Shown one piece after another: positions 12,182 to 24,054 of a stretch of DNA of 64,000 nt. The notes under the pieces were generated by a model. It was not told the origin of the DNA. It did no database searches and saw nothing but the letters and a program-made list of their open reading frames with translations. The stretch's first letter is position 1, and each line of letters starts with the position of its first letter. Where the stretch lies: positions 16,633,701 to 16,697,700 of the forward strand of contig OZ010792.1 in NCBI GenBank assembly GCA_963932465.1, read 5' to 3'. Both the position numbers and the translations under genes were made by a program. Source of the stretch: Maratus speciosus (Eukaryota > Arthropoda > Arachnida > Araneae > Salticidae).

Positions 12182-12618
12182 AATTAAAATCTCAGAAGAT
12201 CTACCGGGTACAGTTTGGTTCATATTATTTTTTGATAAATATAGAAATAAGGTACTTGAAGGCTAAATTTTGAAATTTTTGAGGCAATTTTATTTTGCCC
12301 CATTTTTTTTTTTTTTAAAACAGCCACTTTTCAGAGAATGTATGTAATACTATAAAAGAAATTGAAATATATTTTATTGAATAGAATGTACGCTATATGG
12401 CCTAAGCATGAAATTTTGCCAAAAAAAGGCATATATATATATATATATATTTTATGTTATGAGAATAATGTTAGGATTTTCTGTTTTTTTATCGTTCTGT
12501 TTAACAATTGAATTAAAAATCATATATATTAAAACGTAAAACTGATTCTGTAAGATCGGAGTAAAAAATTCACACATTTGCGCATGCATGAAGCTAAATT
12601 TACTAGCTGTTTCATTTA
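12182..12618. repeat. A+T-rich spacer with TA microsatellite
   Basis: There is a poly-T run near 12305 and a (TA) run at about 12430-12450. No gene is seen. Confidence 0.5.
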
Positions 12619-12796
12619 CAGGGTTCGTACGGGTACCGTTATTTTCAAGGCCAAATATCAGTATTTTTTTTACAGAAAAATAAATATAGTTTAAACGAGC
12701 GAAATTTCGCCTTATTTGAGGATGTATTTTCTAAAAGAAAATACTGGTACCGAATAATTTCTTAGTCCGGAAATTCAAGGACCCGTACGAACCCTG
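12619..12796. mobile_element. Foldback MITE, CAGGGTTCGTACGGG family
   Basis: A 178-bp palindromic element with CAGGGTTCGTACGGGTACC and the inverse GACCCGTACGAACCCTG. The flanking repeat is ATTTA. An inner palindrome is built on TTTCTAAAAGAAAATACTGG. Other copies: 13698-13874, 43526-44847 (interrupted), 50919-51098, and fragments near 38292 and 40512. Confidence 0.8.
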
Positions 12797-12810
12797 ATTT
12801 AGAGGGAGGT

Positions 12811-12900
12811 AGAAGCAGGTCTGGTTAGCGGAGTGGTCTCAACCACCAGTTTAAAGCTCTGAACTTTTGTAGAGGACGCGGTATCGACCCCAACGCTCGC
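12811..12900 (+). pseudogene. tRNA-Leu-like pseudogene or SINE head
   Basis: The segment reads like a class II tRNA: an A-box-like TTAGCGGAGTGG, GTCTCAACCACCAG, a TTTAAAG loop, then a degenerate B box GGTATCGACCCC. The order GGAGTGGTCT...CCAG...TTAA resembles tRNA-Leu(TAA). The acceptor stem does not pair properly and the B box carries an extra base, so it should not be functional. It lies 15 bp downstream of a foldback MITE. Confidence 0.5.
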
Positions 12901-13365
12901 CAAAATGGTTTCTGTAATTACTTTTTTGACGATAGTTTATTTCAATAATGACGTATTTTACTGGGAGGAGAAGTTATATTATTTGTATTCTTTTATTATT
13001 GTTATTTGAATGCTTTATAGTTAAATAAAATTTAACACTCAAACAATAAGCTAAAATATTTTGCCTGTAATTATCAATTAAATAGTGTCAGAAAGGAAAG
13101 TTTCTCATTCTTCTTCATGAAAATGAAAAAAGAAAACGGAAAGAAAGAAAAATATTCATATAAGAACTATAAAAGAAAATACCTTATATCCGTGCTTTAA
13201 TATTTAAAAAAAAAATGAATAAAAATGTAAAATAAAATTCAAGTAAAGTACATAGTTTATTAATTAAATAATTCATGAAAATGCAAATGAAATTCAAGTA
13301 ATTAAAAAATATCTATTATAAATTATTAGCTCCAAACTGCAAGTTCAAGGTTTTGGAGTAAGAGC
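12901..13365. other. A+T-rich spacer
   Basis: This contains the degenerate 3' flank of the tRNA-Leu-like relic and purine-rich A runs. Nothing else is recognised. Confidence 0.4.
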
Positions 13366-13533
13366 CAGGGCTCGCAGCGTTCCTAAAATTTTCGCTCTTT
13401 GCTACCACTAAATTAAAATGATAATCTTTGTTGTATGAATCTATTATAGATGTTAAAGGAATCTACCACGAAGAATTCTTATTTAAAATACTGGTAGCAA
13501 AGTGCGAAAATTTTAGGAACGGTGCGAGCCCTG
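13366..13533. mobile_element. Foldback MITE, CAGGGCTCGCA family, copy 2
   Basis: The ends are CAGGGCTCGCAGCGTTCC and GAACGGTGCGAGCCCTG. It is inverted relative to the copy at 2535-2702. The interior shares ATCTATTATAGATGTTAAAG. The flanks give only an imperfect target duplication. Confidence 0.75.
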
Positions 13534-13697
13534 AGTTAGACTGATAAAAATAAAATTAATAAAAAATCTTAAAGATCGCATAGTTAAATAAACAAATAAA
13601 ATAAAATAGAAAATACTACATATCGCTATTTTTTTAAAAAAATTGAGACTTTCGTAAGTTTTATTTTACACCCAACAATATACTATATATACTATAT

Positions 13698-13874
13698 CAG
13701 GGTTCGCACGGGTACCGTTATTTTCAAGGCCCAATACCAGAATTTTTTTATAAAAAAATAAATCTAGTTTAAACGGTCGAAATTTAGCCTTATTTCAGGG
13801 CAGATTTTCCATAAGAAAATACTGGTACCGAAGAATTTCTTAGTCATGAAATTCAAGCACCCGTACGAACCCTG
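13698..13874. mobile_element. Foldback MITE, CAGGGTTCGCACGGG family
   Basis: 177 bp with the same layout as the copy at 12619-12796, about 1.1 kb away and in the same orientation. Flanked by TATAT on both sides. Confidence 0.8.
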
Positions 13875-14016
13875 TATATATTTAATAAGCTAAAAGTTTT
13901 TGCATGTAATTATCGATTAAATATAAATTGAAGTAATCCACAATTTTTGCTATATTTTGAATGACCATTATCAAGAAGATACATACGTGTATGTACTAAG
14001 AAAGTATTCATTATTT

Positions 14017-14049
<33 letters not shown>

Positions 14050-14172
14050 CCCTGAAAAAAAAAAAAATCAAGTAATTAAAAAATATACATTATAAATCAT
14101 TAGTTGGTAGCATGAGATTTTAAGTTTAGGTCTTTAAAATGAGACTAATGAATATAAAATTAATGAAAACTT

Positions 14173-14389
14173 TTAACCCCTTGAGGGGCACCGGTATATA
14201 TTATATACCACCTACGATTAATGAAGTTTTACACCAGAAACATTTTATTAAATTTTACTTTTCTAACTTTGGTGAAGAAAAAAAAAAGCTGTAAAATTGC
14301 TGTTACTTACTTTGAAAGAGAATTTTTCAAAGATTCCGGTGGGAATTCAGCATTTCACAAACGTAGTTGCTTGCCCCTCAAAGGGTTAA
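14173..14389 (+). mobile_element. TTAA MITE, CCCCTTGAGGGGC subfamily
   Basis: A 217-bp element flanked by TTAA, with ends CCCCTTGAGGGGCACC and TTGCCCCTCAAAGGG. The palindrome GGTATATATTATATACC at 14193-14209 begins 20 nt from the left edge. A short frame through the element is chance. Confidence 0.8.
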
Positions 14390-14838
14390 AGGTAGTTCTA
14401 AAAAAATTAGAAAATACTAAATATTGTTACTTTTTCTAAAAATAAATAGCCGTTCAATTAATATTTTAGTTATACTTTTGCTAAAAAGCAAACATAATTA
14501 AAATTACGAACTTAAAATTCTTTCACTTCATTAATCGAGTAGGTTATACTGACAGCACCACCTAACGCATTGAATGTGTAGGAATCACTTAGATAATATA
14601 GAACCACATCAAATTTTCAAAACTTAATTTAAGAGTAACTAATTAAAAAAAATCAAACATTTCTCTAATGAAACTTTCAAGACGTTTATCGTCAAATCTT
14701 GACGGGTATAATCTAGTATGTTTATTAAACGCAAGTACTATAACTCCAGAAAAACGCTCGATACGTATTTACACATTAATAATTAAAGTCATAGTCATTA
14801 GGTTTCTGTGTGAATTATGTAATGTGTCTGCCAGGTTT

Positions 14839-14926
14839 GTCCGTGATGGCTTAGTTGGTAGAGCATTGACGGCTTCAGCCAAAGATCCCTGTTTCGAATC
14901 TGGTATAGAAGCGTTCGAATCCTGTA
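14839..14926 (+). pseudogene. tRNA-derived relic with two B-box-like motifs
   Basis: An A-box-like TGGCTTAGTTGGTAGAGC forms a good D arm and is followed by an anticodon-arm-like TTGACGGCTTCAGCCAA. Two B-box-like motifs, TTTCGAATCTGG and GTTCGAATCCTG, lie about 25 nt apart. The anticodon loop lacks the usual U33, so the isoacceptor cannot be assigned. This may be the head of a SINE. Confidence 0.5.
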
Positions 14927-14944
14927 TCCAGATATCAAGTACGG

Positions 14945-15052
14945 GAAGAAAAGCTTTTACTTATTTTCAAACAAATTTGTTTTTAAATTCTGCTGTCATT
15001 CATTGATTTCAGAATTTTACGCATAAAAGTGCTTTGCCCCTGAAAGGGTTAA
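14945..15052 (+). mobile_element. Right half of a TTAA MITE (CCCTTTCAGGGGC type)
   Basis: It contains CAAACAAATTTGTTTTTAAA and ends GCCCCTGAAAGGGTTAA, matching the right half of 3687-3905. The left half is missing and the tRNA-like relic lies there instead. Confidence 0.6.
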
Positions 15053-15437
15053 ATAATTTCTAGTAAATAAATCATTTGCTTAATTAAACGTGGCTAATAA
15101 ATTATGATACATCATATAAAATATAGCAATCTGCTTTTAAAGACAAATCTTTCTAACAATATGTCAGTATTATAAATACCTTCATAGTTAGCAAACGAGG
15201 GTAACCGAGTTTCTTCACAAATTTTTTTCACAAAGATATTTTGGCAAAACTTCTAACAGATATTTTACTTGTGTATAACATTGTACAATATCTTTTGCAT
15301 AACTTTTTTTGGTGTAATCCTAAGAAATGCTGGCAGAACAGAACATTCCGATCAGTGATATAATGTATAGCATCATCTACATTCCGAATTTCAGGACGTC
15401 TGGCATCGGATTAACAGTTTCTGATTAAAGACGAGTA
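15053..15437. other. A+T-rich spacer
   Basis: No feature is recognised. Confidence 0.4.
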
Positions 15438-15756
15438 AACTTCCACCAGTAAATTTGAACAGAAAATTTCGTCATATTTAAGTGCCTTATTCATGGTAAA
15501 TTTCTCTCATAAATATGGTGGAAATTTCTATTTATTTTTGCTTGTGTCAGTTTGGCTATGTAATGTATTCTTTTTCACTGATGCTAACAGGAGGTTGTCA
15601 CAATATGGCGGAAACGCAGGTCCTGACTACCTTCGAAGTATACTTGCACCAGCAAAAATGAATGTCTGTTTTCACCATCATTTATGACTGAAATTTTGCA
15701 TTGAGAAATAATTTAAATAAGGAGACTATTTCTATATGACTTTACTGGTGGAAGTT
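15438..15756. mobile_element. Small inverted-repeat element, AACTTCCACCAGTAAA ends
   Basis: A perfect 16-bp inverted repeat, AACTTCCACCAGTAAA (15438-15453) and its complement (15741-15756), encloses about 290 bp. A 64-codon frame inside (15493-15687) begins with a hydrophobic stretch. It has no homologue I recognise and no sign of selection. Superfamily unknown. Confidence 0.5.
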
Positions 15757-15968
15757 TTCTGGGCTGTAATTAACTCATTTAAAACCGATTACAGTTGCAG
15801 CGTCATTATTTTAAGGGGACCGGGCAAGCGAAAATTCAACCAAAAAATCGTTTTTACTTTTTCATATTATTAAATTGTTTAAACTGTTATCTTTTCAATG
15901 ATGTATTACACATGTCTATATATAAAATAATATTGAATTTTCTCATTCTTTCTAAGAGCATTTCACAG

Positions 15969-16148
15969 CAGTGGGCTACTTTTTAAAATTCAGATATCTT
16001 GATTGGCACCACATTTCTGAAGTGGTAATATTCTCATTGTTTTCGCCTTAAATAATATGTTATTAAATAAGGCGAATTTTACTATTTCAAAAAAGGTGGT
16101 GCCAATCAAGAAATCAGAATTTAAAAAAATAGTCCAGTGGCAACATTG
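15969..16148. mobile_element. hAT-like foldback MITE, TTGATTGGCACCAC family
   Basis: A 180-bp palindromic element with CTTGATTGGCACCAC and the inverse GTGGTGCCAATCAAG near the ends. The flanks TTTCACAG and CTTCACAG give an 8-bp target duplication with one mismatch. Nested in 15811-17995. Relatives: 60560-60732, and a left half at 33635-33748. Confidence 0.75.
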
Positions 16149-16385
16149 CTTCACAGCTTTAACTGACTTTTTCTCAAAACTTCAATTTTTCAGGCTTGTG
16201 TTCCTTTTTTTCGATATCTATTAAACTTAAGAACTCGGATTTTCCTAAATACTTTTATTATGTTAGAGTGCATACTTTAACACAGGGATTTAATGATTTT
16301 TTGAGAATTATTTATTTTAGGCAGTGCATTCTTACCAAAAATGCTAATTTAAAAATGTATTTTAATAAATAATTAATAATTAATA

Positions 16386-17590
16386 CAGTCAATCAGGGTA
16401 ACTTTGAACCACGGGGTGTAACTTTGCACCACCTCCTATTTTTCAATATTTTTTACTCTAAAAGTCTAAATAAACTCCAGAACTGTGCTCTGTTGGCAAG
16501 GTTCTAAACTGAGATTTCTACTCTTTATTTTAGAAAATAAATTAGCAACATTATGCGCAATTAAATGCATCATCTAACTATTTTTGTAAAGTACTGTTTT
16601 CAAGTTAATTTTGAATGCTGTTTTGAAGTAGTTGTAATCCAATTAAATTTTCATAGTAAGTAACAGTATACTCATTTATAAGACATATTATTATCTAAAT
16701 GTTGTAAATGTGTTAATATTTTGTGATTATTCATTTATTAATGATTAATAAAAGTTAAAATAAGAAGGCACTAACATTTTACCCCATTTACAGGTTAACT
16801 TTGAGCCGGCTCAAAGTTATACTAATGCTTATAATTTACTAATTATAGGTGCTACTGTCAAAATTTTCCCATATTTAAACGTATATCTTTTATAAATGCC
16901 GAAAATGAACATTAGATATAACATGTAAATATTTTCACAAATATGTGTAAAATACATAAAATCCATTTAAAGGCGTTTTTCGGGGCGGAGCTACTCAAAT
17001 TTGACATTTCATACATTCGACATTTTTTATTCTTGTTTGAATAATACTAGTACTAGTCGTATTACTATAACTATGGGTATATTATTGAGATAAAACATTG
17101 TAAATTGTTTTTCACTGCATTTTTATGTTTTATATGAACAATAAACAGGTTTGTTTGTTTTTTTATTTCTAAATGTTCATGGTTCTCTTCTTCTACTTTT
17201 CTTATGCGTGATATTTGTTGTAATATCATAAATTATACAAATCTTGTGATGTTGGGCAATGTAAATTCGCAGTCTTTAGATATCTGAAAACATTTTTTCC
17301 GGGTTTAAAGTTGTCCTGACTACAATACTTTTTTTTTTATAATGAATTATTTTATATAAAAATTTATCATATGGTGCAAAGTTACCCTAAATGGCTGGGT
17401 AACTTTGAACCAGGCTAAAAGTCCATTTTTTATTGCTTTTATCCTTATTATTCTTTAATATTTGATAGTCAAACAATAATTTAGGATCATTTCTTCTCTT
17501 TTATGCCCCTAGTTGCGACAATATTCTTCAAATACGAGTGTGGCATATGAAAATAGAGAAAATGCGGACCAAAGTTACCCTGAATGACTG
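16386..17590. mobile_element. TA element, CAGTCAATCAGGGTAACTTT ends
   Basis: 1205 bp with ends CAGTCAATCAGGGTAAC and GTTACCCTGAATGACTG, flanked by TA. The motif GTAACTTTG recurs several times near both ends (around 16405, 16425, 16795, 17370-17410). No transposase frame is seen. The end form and TA duplication suggest a pogo/Tigger-type non-autonomous element. Nested in 15811-17995. Confidence 0.75.
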
Positions 17591-17630
17591 TACTTAATTT
17601 TCAGTTTCATTTAGAAAGAAAATAAGTCCG

Positions 17631-17865
17631 TTAACCCCTTGAGGGGCAGTGGGATAAAATATATCCCACCTTTTTTAAACAAGATTCTCACCAGAAAATT
17701 TCTGCTAAATTTTTTACTATTAACTTTGGAGGAAAATGGTTAAAAAATTGGTTTTCCTTATTTAAAGATAAAATTTTTCGATTATTCCGGCGAGAATCTA
17801 ATATTTAGAGTCATTTGAGAATCTAATATTTAGAGTCATTTTTGCTCGCCCCTCAAGGGGTTAAA
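17631..17865 (+). mobile_element. TTAA MITE, CCCCTTGAGGGGC subfamily
   Basis: A 235-bp element flanked by TTAA, with ends CCCCTTGAGGGGCAG and CTCGCCCCTCAAGGGG. A hairpin GTGGGATA...TATCCCAC at 17649-17669 begins 18 nt from the left edge. Near the right end a ~25-bp stretch containing AATCTAATATTTAGAGTCAT is tandemly duplicated. Nested in 15811-17995. Confidence 0.8.
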
Positions 17866-17995
17866 ATACGTAAAGTATGTTATTCAAACTACTCTAAAAA
17901 ATCTAGACTTTTATCTTTCACCATTTCTGAGAAAAAGATACATAAAGTTGGTGTATTTTAACATGCCCGAGATAGATCTTACCCGGTCCCCTTAA

Positions 17996-19355
17996 GGATA
18001 TGTCAGTTCCTCTTTATTATAGTTCCATGATCTGGCACATTGCTGTTTAGGTTCAGAAAGTGCCCACTTCTAACTTTCTTTTGATGTCATCACATTTCAA
18101 AGAAAGCAAAGTAAGTTTGTTGAAAACATCTTTACAATTCTTCATTATTGAGGAACTTATAAACGAAAGTCCGAGTTTGATATGATGTGAGACACCTTGT
18201 GTTTTTTATGGGGGAAAATTATTTTTAACCAGGGTTTCTTATGCAAAATGTGCTTGTTCTGGCTTCTACTATGATATCGTACAGTTTTGACCATTTTCTT
18301 ACTGCCTCCTGCCTATAACTTTATATTAGAATTGAAGCAATACTGGCCATAAAACATAAATATAGGATTATATTTTAAAAAATAAATTGTAATAATTTAT
18401 CCCTAATATAGTATAGAGATAATAAATTGTTATAGGAGAACGTAATTAATTAAACGTAAGTAATTAATACTGATACAGTATACCAAGTATAGTTATCAGC
18501 CGTTCATGAATAATCTCTTTAACAATATCCGAGTTTATAAATATCTCTAGTGCCAGCAAGCGAGAGGTATTATATTCAATTTTATCACTTCATTAATTTG
18601 CATATTTATTATTTATAATTAATGATCCAGACAATTTTATTGAAGCTTTTAATCCTGTTCGTATTTTCTTGCATCTAATTAATTTGTAAATTAATTAGAG
18701 TTTGTTAATGAATGTTAATACGAAGGATTAGGAAAAGTTTCGAATAAAAGAGATTTTTTGCATCTATTTTGATTGATTGTGCATGTAAAAAATAATTTAA
18801 GCATGAGACTTTGAAGATATTTAAAGTTTTGTTATTAGGAAGATAAAAAATAGTTAAAAAATGTTTATGTATGGAATGAAACGTATACAAAAATGCATTA
18901 TATATGTAACTGCGTATGAAAAAATATAAACAAAAAAAAATGATGAAAAAACACATACACACACAAAATAAAAATGCTTTATTGGCATATTTTATTTACA
19001 CACCACAGTGGTTAAAATTAATTGATACTTATCAGTTTTTAAATTCCTTACTTGTTAAATGCACCATATTTAACACACGATTCTAACACTAACACCAAAT
19101 GTTTTCCTTTTTATATTCTTACTCACTAACATCCATGTGGTATATTTACACAGATCTGTTAGCATTCATAAATGCTTAATAATTGTCTGTCAAAAATGGT
19201 CTTTTATGTGTCTGGAATGGTAGCGACTTTAGATTGAATTAATTAGTATGTTGATTCACATAATTGCTTGGCATAAATCCAATAGAAAATCAAAGGGCGT
19301 TACGTTCTGAGATTATTGGCACTTGAACAAATAGCCATTTTCTTAATTTTCCTTA
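17996..19355. other. Unannotated A+T-rich region
   Basis: About 1.36 kb with no gene or repeat I recognise. There is an AC/A-rich stretch near 18950. Confidence 0.4.
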
Positions 19356-19440
19356 TTAACACGTTCGTCGCGGATTCATCCATATCTGCGTGACGTGTAT
19401 GCTTCCGCGGGATCCCGTCACCCAAATACAGGGTGGTACA
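19356..19440 (+). mobile_element. Solo left end of a TTAA MITE
   Basis: TTAACACGTTCGTCGCGG matches the start of the TTAA element at 27297-27531 (TTAACACGTTCGCTGCC). A small hairpin GGATTCATCC sits 16 nt from the edge (19372-19381). I find no right end, so it is probably truncated. Confidence 0.4.
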
Positions 19441-19626
19441 TATTCTCTTCTTGCTCAAGTAAGCAGGATTTTTAAAAGAAATTTAAGGGAATAAGCACAT
19501 AAATATAAATACAGGATATACAACATAAAAATACTAAAAATATGCCCATTATACTACACTTTTTATTAATATATATTTAGTATAACATATTACATTATAC
19601 TATGTCCATAACGAACCTCGATATCG

Positions 19627-19795
19627 AGTGCCACAGGCGACTGTTTATAATTCTGCTCGCACCACTATTTAAAAAAAAAAAAAATGCATTTTGTAGTATA
19701 GTTCTCTTGCAAAAATTGTCAAAGTGTATGTAAAATGATTTTTTTTTTTTTTGAAAAGTGCTGGTAATAGAATTAAAAAAAGTTCCCTTTGGTAG
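19627..19795. mobile_element. Foldback MITE, TGCCACAGGCGAC family, degraded
   Basis: It starts GTGCCACAGGCGACTG and ends with GAATTAAAAAAAGTTCC then TTTGGTAGCC. The middle has CTCTTGCAAAAATTGTCAAA. Better copies are at 30932-31101 and 31845-32018. Confidence 0.6.
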
Positions 19796-20860
19796 CCGCG
19801 GCTCTGTTTACGTTCTGGCGCTCCGGCGGTTGGATTTGGGCCCGGCGAGAAATTCAGCCGAATTACGCTGTGCGATGAACGTGCTAATGACAGAAAAAGT
19901 AAGATAGACATGACGTCCATTTAATTCTTCACGGGACGTAACGTGAAATGAGAGAACCTTCTGTTTTAGTAATATACCGCTCTAACCGCCTGAAAGGCAT
20001 ATAGTTAGACAACTCGAATAACCATAAGCAGCTTATTGTTGTGGTATTATAATAACATTTTATTTATTTATTTAATATTTTCTCGCGTATTTTTTTCCGG
20101 TATTCAGTATTTTGGAATCATTTTAAAAATCAATCTATTAAATTATATATACATTCGTTTTATTGTCGATCTTTGTTAAATTTCTTGTATAAGCAAACCA
20201 CTCTGGGTTCCGGATAAAACGCCAATGCCTTTCGTTTGACTTCTCGTTGAAAATTGTTAACAGTAATAGATAGTAGTAATAATAACAGACTTTGTATAAC
20301 TACGACTTGAATCATTCCATTTATTTTGCAGGTGGGAAAAGTGAGAAGGGAGAAAAAATCCAGACGTATGCGTTAGGACTTTGAAATTCATTGAACGTGT
20401 TTTAAGGCGGATAATTCCCAAACTGGCTTCTTTGTACTTTGTAGAGGTTTAAATTAAATAAATCATGCATATTAGAATATTTTACTTATTTTTTTTAAAA
20501 ATTCATAGAATTTATAAGAAAAGGAAAAAATACATATATCAAAATAAAAGGAAAACTAAGGAGGATTGTTAAGATAGTAAAAAGTAAGTTAATTTTAAAA
20601 TTAGATAGTTTCATTTTAAAACATTGATCGGTTAATTAAGCACATTTTCATCACATTGTGTATAGGGGGGGGGGGGGGGGGGCATGGCGTACTTGTAGAT
20701 ATTAACTGTTATGTGTTAAGAGCGTAGCCCATTTGGGTCTCTTTTGCACTTGAATGGGTTTAATATGATTGAGTATATTTGATCGTAATATACATAATAC
20801 AAATCACCCCCGTAAATCTCTTCTTGACATTAATCGTACTAAATATTATAAAATTTTTAC
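19796..20860. other. Spacer with a G homopolymer
   Basis: A short G+C-richer patch lies at 19790-19860, and a run of about 18 G lies near 20667-20684. No gene is recognised. Confidence 0.4.
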
Positions 20861-21615
20861 TTAAGGGGTCTCAGGACTCTTAAAGCTACAAAATTTTCGA
20901 AATTTTTATTTTTTTAGATTTTAAACTCCTATCTTTTCCGAACATTTTGATTTAATTATTTCCTTGAAATTCCCATTAGAACAGAAGTTATGGCTTTTAG
21001 AATTGTACCCGCTCAATGGCTGAAACGGCATTTCCGAAACTTTGAAGTCATTTTTCTCCAAATGACGTTTTTGGACATAACGCGCAGGATATTTCAAAAA
21101 CTTCTGAATGTTTTCTCATGAAATTTCTAAAATATATGTTTCATGTTAGTCTGTATAAACTGAACCTAAAATTTCAATTTTAATGTTAAAAAAAAAATAT
21201 TTTTTTAGGTGATTACATTGTTGAAATTTTCAAAATTTTGTACTGTCTAAATACAAATTTGCATTGAAAATATAAAAATGCTTTAAATACAAATTTATTT
21301 AGGTTTAGGGTAATTATTACAATCTGAAGTATAATTAGGCACAAAAAATTTCATTCTAGTTGCAAAATTTATTTTATAATCCTGCGCGTAAGCTGTTATA
21401 CCAATTTTCTGCTCGTCAAATGTCTGACAGTTTGGAGCCTTCTATAAATGCTAATTCTGCCTCTTGCATTTTTTTAAATTCATGAAATGAAAGAACATAC
21501 TTATATCTTTCATCCCAATTAAAATTGTCTTTTTAAATCATACACATTTTAAGATATTAAATGTTGAAAATTTTCTTAAAAAAAAATCCAATTTTAAGAG
21601 TTCTGAGACCCTATA
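20861..21615. mobile_element. TTAA-type element, GGGGTCTCAGGACTCTTAAA ends
   Basis: TTAAGGGGTCTCAGGACTC on the left matches the complement of GAGTTCTGAGACCCTATA on the right. The length is about 755 bp. The right flank (TATA) may be a mutated TTAA. No transposase is seen. End form resembles 15811-17995. Confidence 0.6.
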
Positions 21616-21698
21616 ATTATGTCAGGTTGAACATTCTAAAGAATGCTTTTTAACCATGTTTGTGCAAATAAGAATTTTACAATTTCAAATAGATACCC

Positions 21699-21915
21699 TT
21701 AACCCCTTAATTATCGATCCCGTCATATTCTCGGTCTGTGTCTTTTACTCAGATTGTTTGATTCCCACCAGTTTTATAAAATAGTGTAATTGGCTTTATT
21801 TTAGTATCGTTTTACCTGTCATTAAATAAGGCGAATGTTTCTTTTTCAAAAAAGTGATGCCAATAAGCAATTTGAATTTTTAAACCGTAATTTAATTCGA
21901 GCGTTAAGGGGTTAA
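21699..21915 (+). mobile_element. TTAA MITE, CCCCTTAATTATCG subfamily
   Basis: 217 bp flanked by TTAA, with ends CCCCTTAATTATCG and TCGAGCGTTAAGGGG. The interior contains ATTGTTTGATTCCCACCAG, CTGTCATTAAATAAGGCGAA and GTGATGCCAATAAGC. An inverted, interrupted relative is at 43576-44027. Confidence 0.75.
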
Positions 21916-24054
21916 AGAATATTTGGCTGAGAGCTTATATTATTTTTTCAAATAAATTTAATTAATCTGCTTAGTTATAGTATAATTAATATCTAAAAAA
22001 TAAAATAAAACATGCAAATTCCACCAATCGCTACTCGCAATGAATCATATTGACTTTTATGAAATTCTCGCCCAATTATGTAAGGCAAATACTACAAAGA
22101 ATGATTTTTAATTATGTAATTAAGTAAAAAAAGTTGCTATATATTTTTTTATTTTTAAATATTATTTGTTAAAAGAATATCCAAGAAACCTTCGAACTTT
22201 GATTGTACGTGATAAAAAGGAAAAATATAAGGTCATTGCTCCTGAATGTGACGCGATTCCCTTTAGTTTGTCGCATTTAGGGTATATCTGGCATTTCGTT
22301 AAATAAATATGTATTTTATGAAGCTGAAAATTATTGAGTACTGTGCCTTTAGTTCAAACTAACTTCTTTCGCAAAATTTGAATCGTTATTTTTACTTTAA
22401 GCCAGCAATATACCATTGTCGTATTTAGGTCTTTTTTGGCGCATTTACAGCAGTTAAATCCTAAATGAGACGTCCAATATCCTAAATGTGACAATGCTTT
22501 TTATAAATGTCAGTTCATCTTAAAATATTCATTTAATTGCAATACATATTTTAATTACTTAATAAAGAGTTAAAATACATAAGATTGAAAATTGAATAGC
22601 TTATTATTGAACAATTAAATAAACTAATAATTTAAATTAAAAATCATAACGGTACATAATCTGGAATACATTATACTTAAATAATGAATACTTTAAAATC
22701 CATATTTAATAGACTTTTTAACTTTGACCACCGATAAAACAAGAAGTAAATAATGAATGGCCGATACAACAAATTTTAACATATATTTTTCTTTTCAGTT
22801 TGCTTTTAACTCATTTTTGATTTTCAACTTCCGTGTAGGCCTCAATTTTAATTCTTCATTTCTAAATGGTATGGATATATATAGATTAAGGTTTAGGTTG
22901 TTGCAGCTGTACTTTCAGGTTGTTATAGTAACGGACTTCAGGTTTCTAAAGAGTTTTCTTTTGTTTTGTTTTTACGATTTAATTATTCTCTCATTTTCAT
23001 TTTTTTACTCTGCTTTTGTTTTGTAGTGTCCTAATGTGTTTTTCCATATACGTTACGGTTTTTAATCATGCAGCAAAGGTTGACTCTACGGCTTTTCATA
23101 GAATTTTAAATTGTTTGCTGAACTGTTTTTAACAATTGGCTTCCAAACGCAGAAGATGGATTACCCTCCGCAAAGTACGAAATTACAGTAGCGTCACATG
23201 GAAATATCGGCCATTTGTGTTCCCACAGGTCTGTTTCAAATGAACGTCTAACAATGACAACGCAACAGAAAACCACTGCTCGGGAAGGTACCGTTTACGC
23301 TTAAGGAACACACGAGAATTTGGCCTGTGGAAATATAAGCATGTAAAGTAAATTTATATTTCCACGTTGCTTTTAGTGGAAACTGGTGACGTTAAACTTT
23401 TATATAAGCAGATTAAAAACATCACATCGCAAGCATATCTGACAGCAGATAAACATTTTAACATTTAGGCTCGAAAAAAATGATAAAGTTTCATGTATAT
23501 TCCAAAGAGGTTTGTTCTTTAGAAGCTTTTTTATAACAATTGCAGCATTTCTTAAATATTATGTTTCTTTTTTCTTTTTAAAATTTTAGTTCCATAATTT
23601 CTATCATTAAATCAATTGCTCTTCAGAAATAGTGATGGCAGTTTGTCCACTGGCAACGGGTTCACCATCCCTGCCTTACAAAATACAGATTCGTTTTATG
23701 AAATTTAAATTTTTTTACAATTTTTGAAATTGTTTACAATGTAATAATTTTGCGCGGATTTGAGTAACAAATAAAAATTTATATTGACACCAGTTTACAC
23801 TAAAAGCATTGTTCACATATATTTGTCTCCTGTGTCATCAATTGCAGGTAAGCTTAACTTTAACTTTTTTATCTCTAAATTTAAAGCGCTTTTGATAGTA
23901 CCTGTCATTAATAATTTTTTTCATTTTTAATGTAGTGTTAAACAACTACACCTTCCCTTTTTTCCCAATGGCTCATTAATTTGTAAGACTTCATACCTAC
24001 AGTCTGGATGTTAAGTTGCCTAACAACTAGGAAACGCCTCAACGCTGCTCCACT
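21916..24054. other. Spacer; 5' part rich in AAATGYGAC motifs
   Basis: Between 22240 and 22500 the motif CCTAAATGYGAC or its inverse occurs about five times. The rest (22500-24054), including a hydrophobic 89-codon frame at 22757-23026, shows nothing I can name. Confidence 0.35.

Larger units (their letters stand above)
15811..17995. mobile_element. TTAA element with GGGGACCGGG ends, host of three insertions
   Basis: TTAA flanks both ends (15811-15814, 17992-17995). The termini are GGGGACCGGGCAAG and CTTACCCGGTCCCC. It now holds a hAT-like MITE (15969-16148), a CAGT element (16386-17590) and a TTAA MITE (17631-17865), leaving about 550 bp of its own sequence. TTAA duplication with purine-starting termini fits Kolobok-like elements, but this is only an architectural guess. 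Relatives: 60948-61674 and perhaps 20861-21615. Confidence 0.65.

Noticed and set aside
15493..15687. 64-codon frame with a hydrophobic N-terminus like a signal peptide
   Set aside because: It lies wholly inside a small inverted-repeat element, has no recognisable homologue, and A+T-rich DNA yields hydrophobic frames by chance.
16386..17590. Riboswitch-like or regulatory meaning for recurring GTAACTTTG motifs
   Set aside because: Better explained as subterminal repeats of a TA-duplicating transposon.
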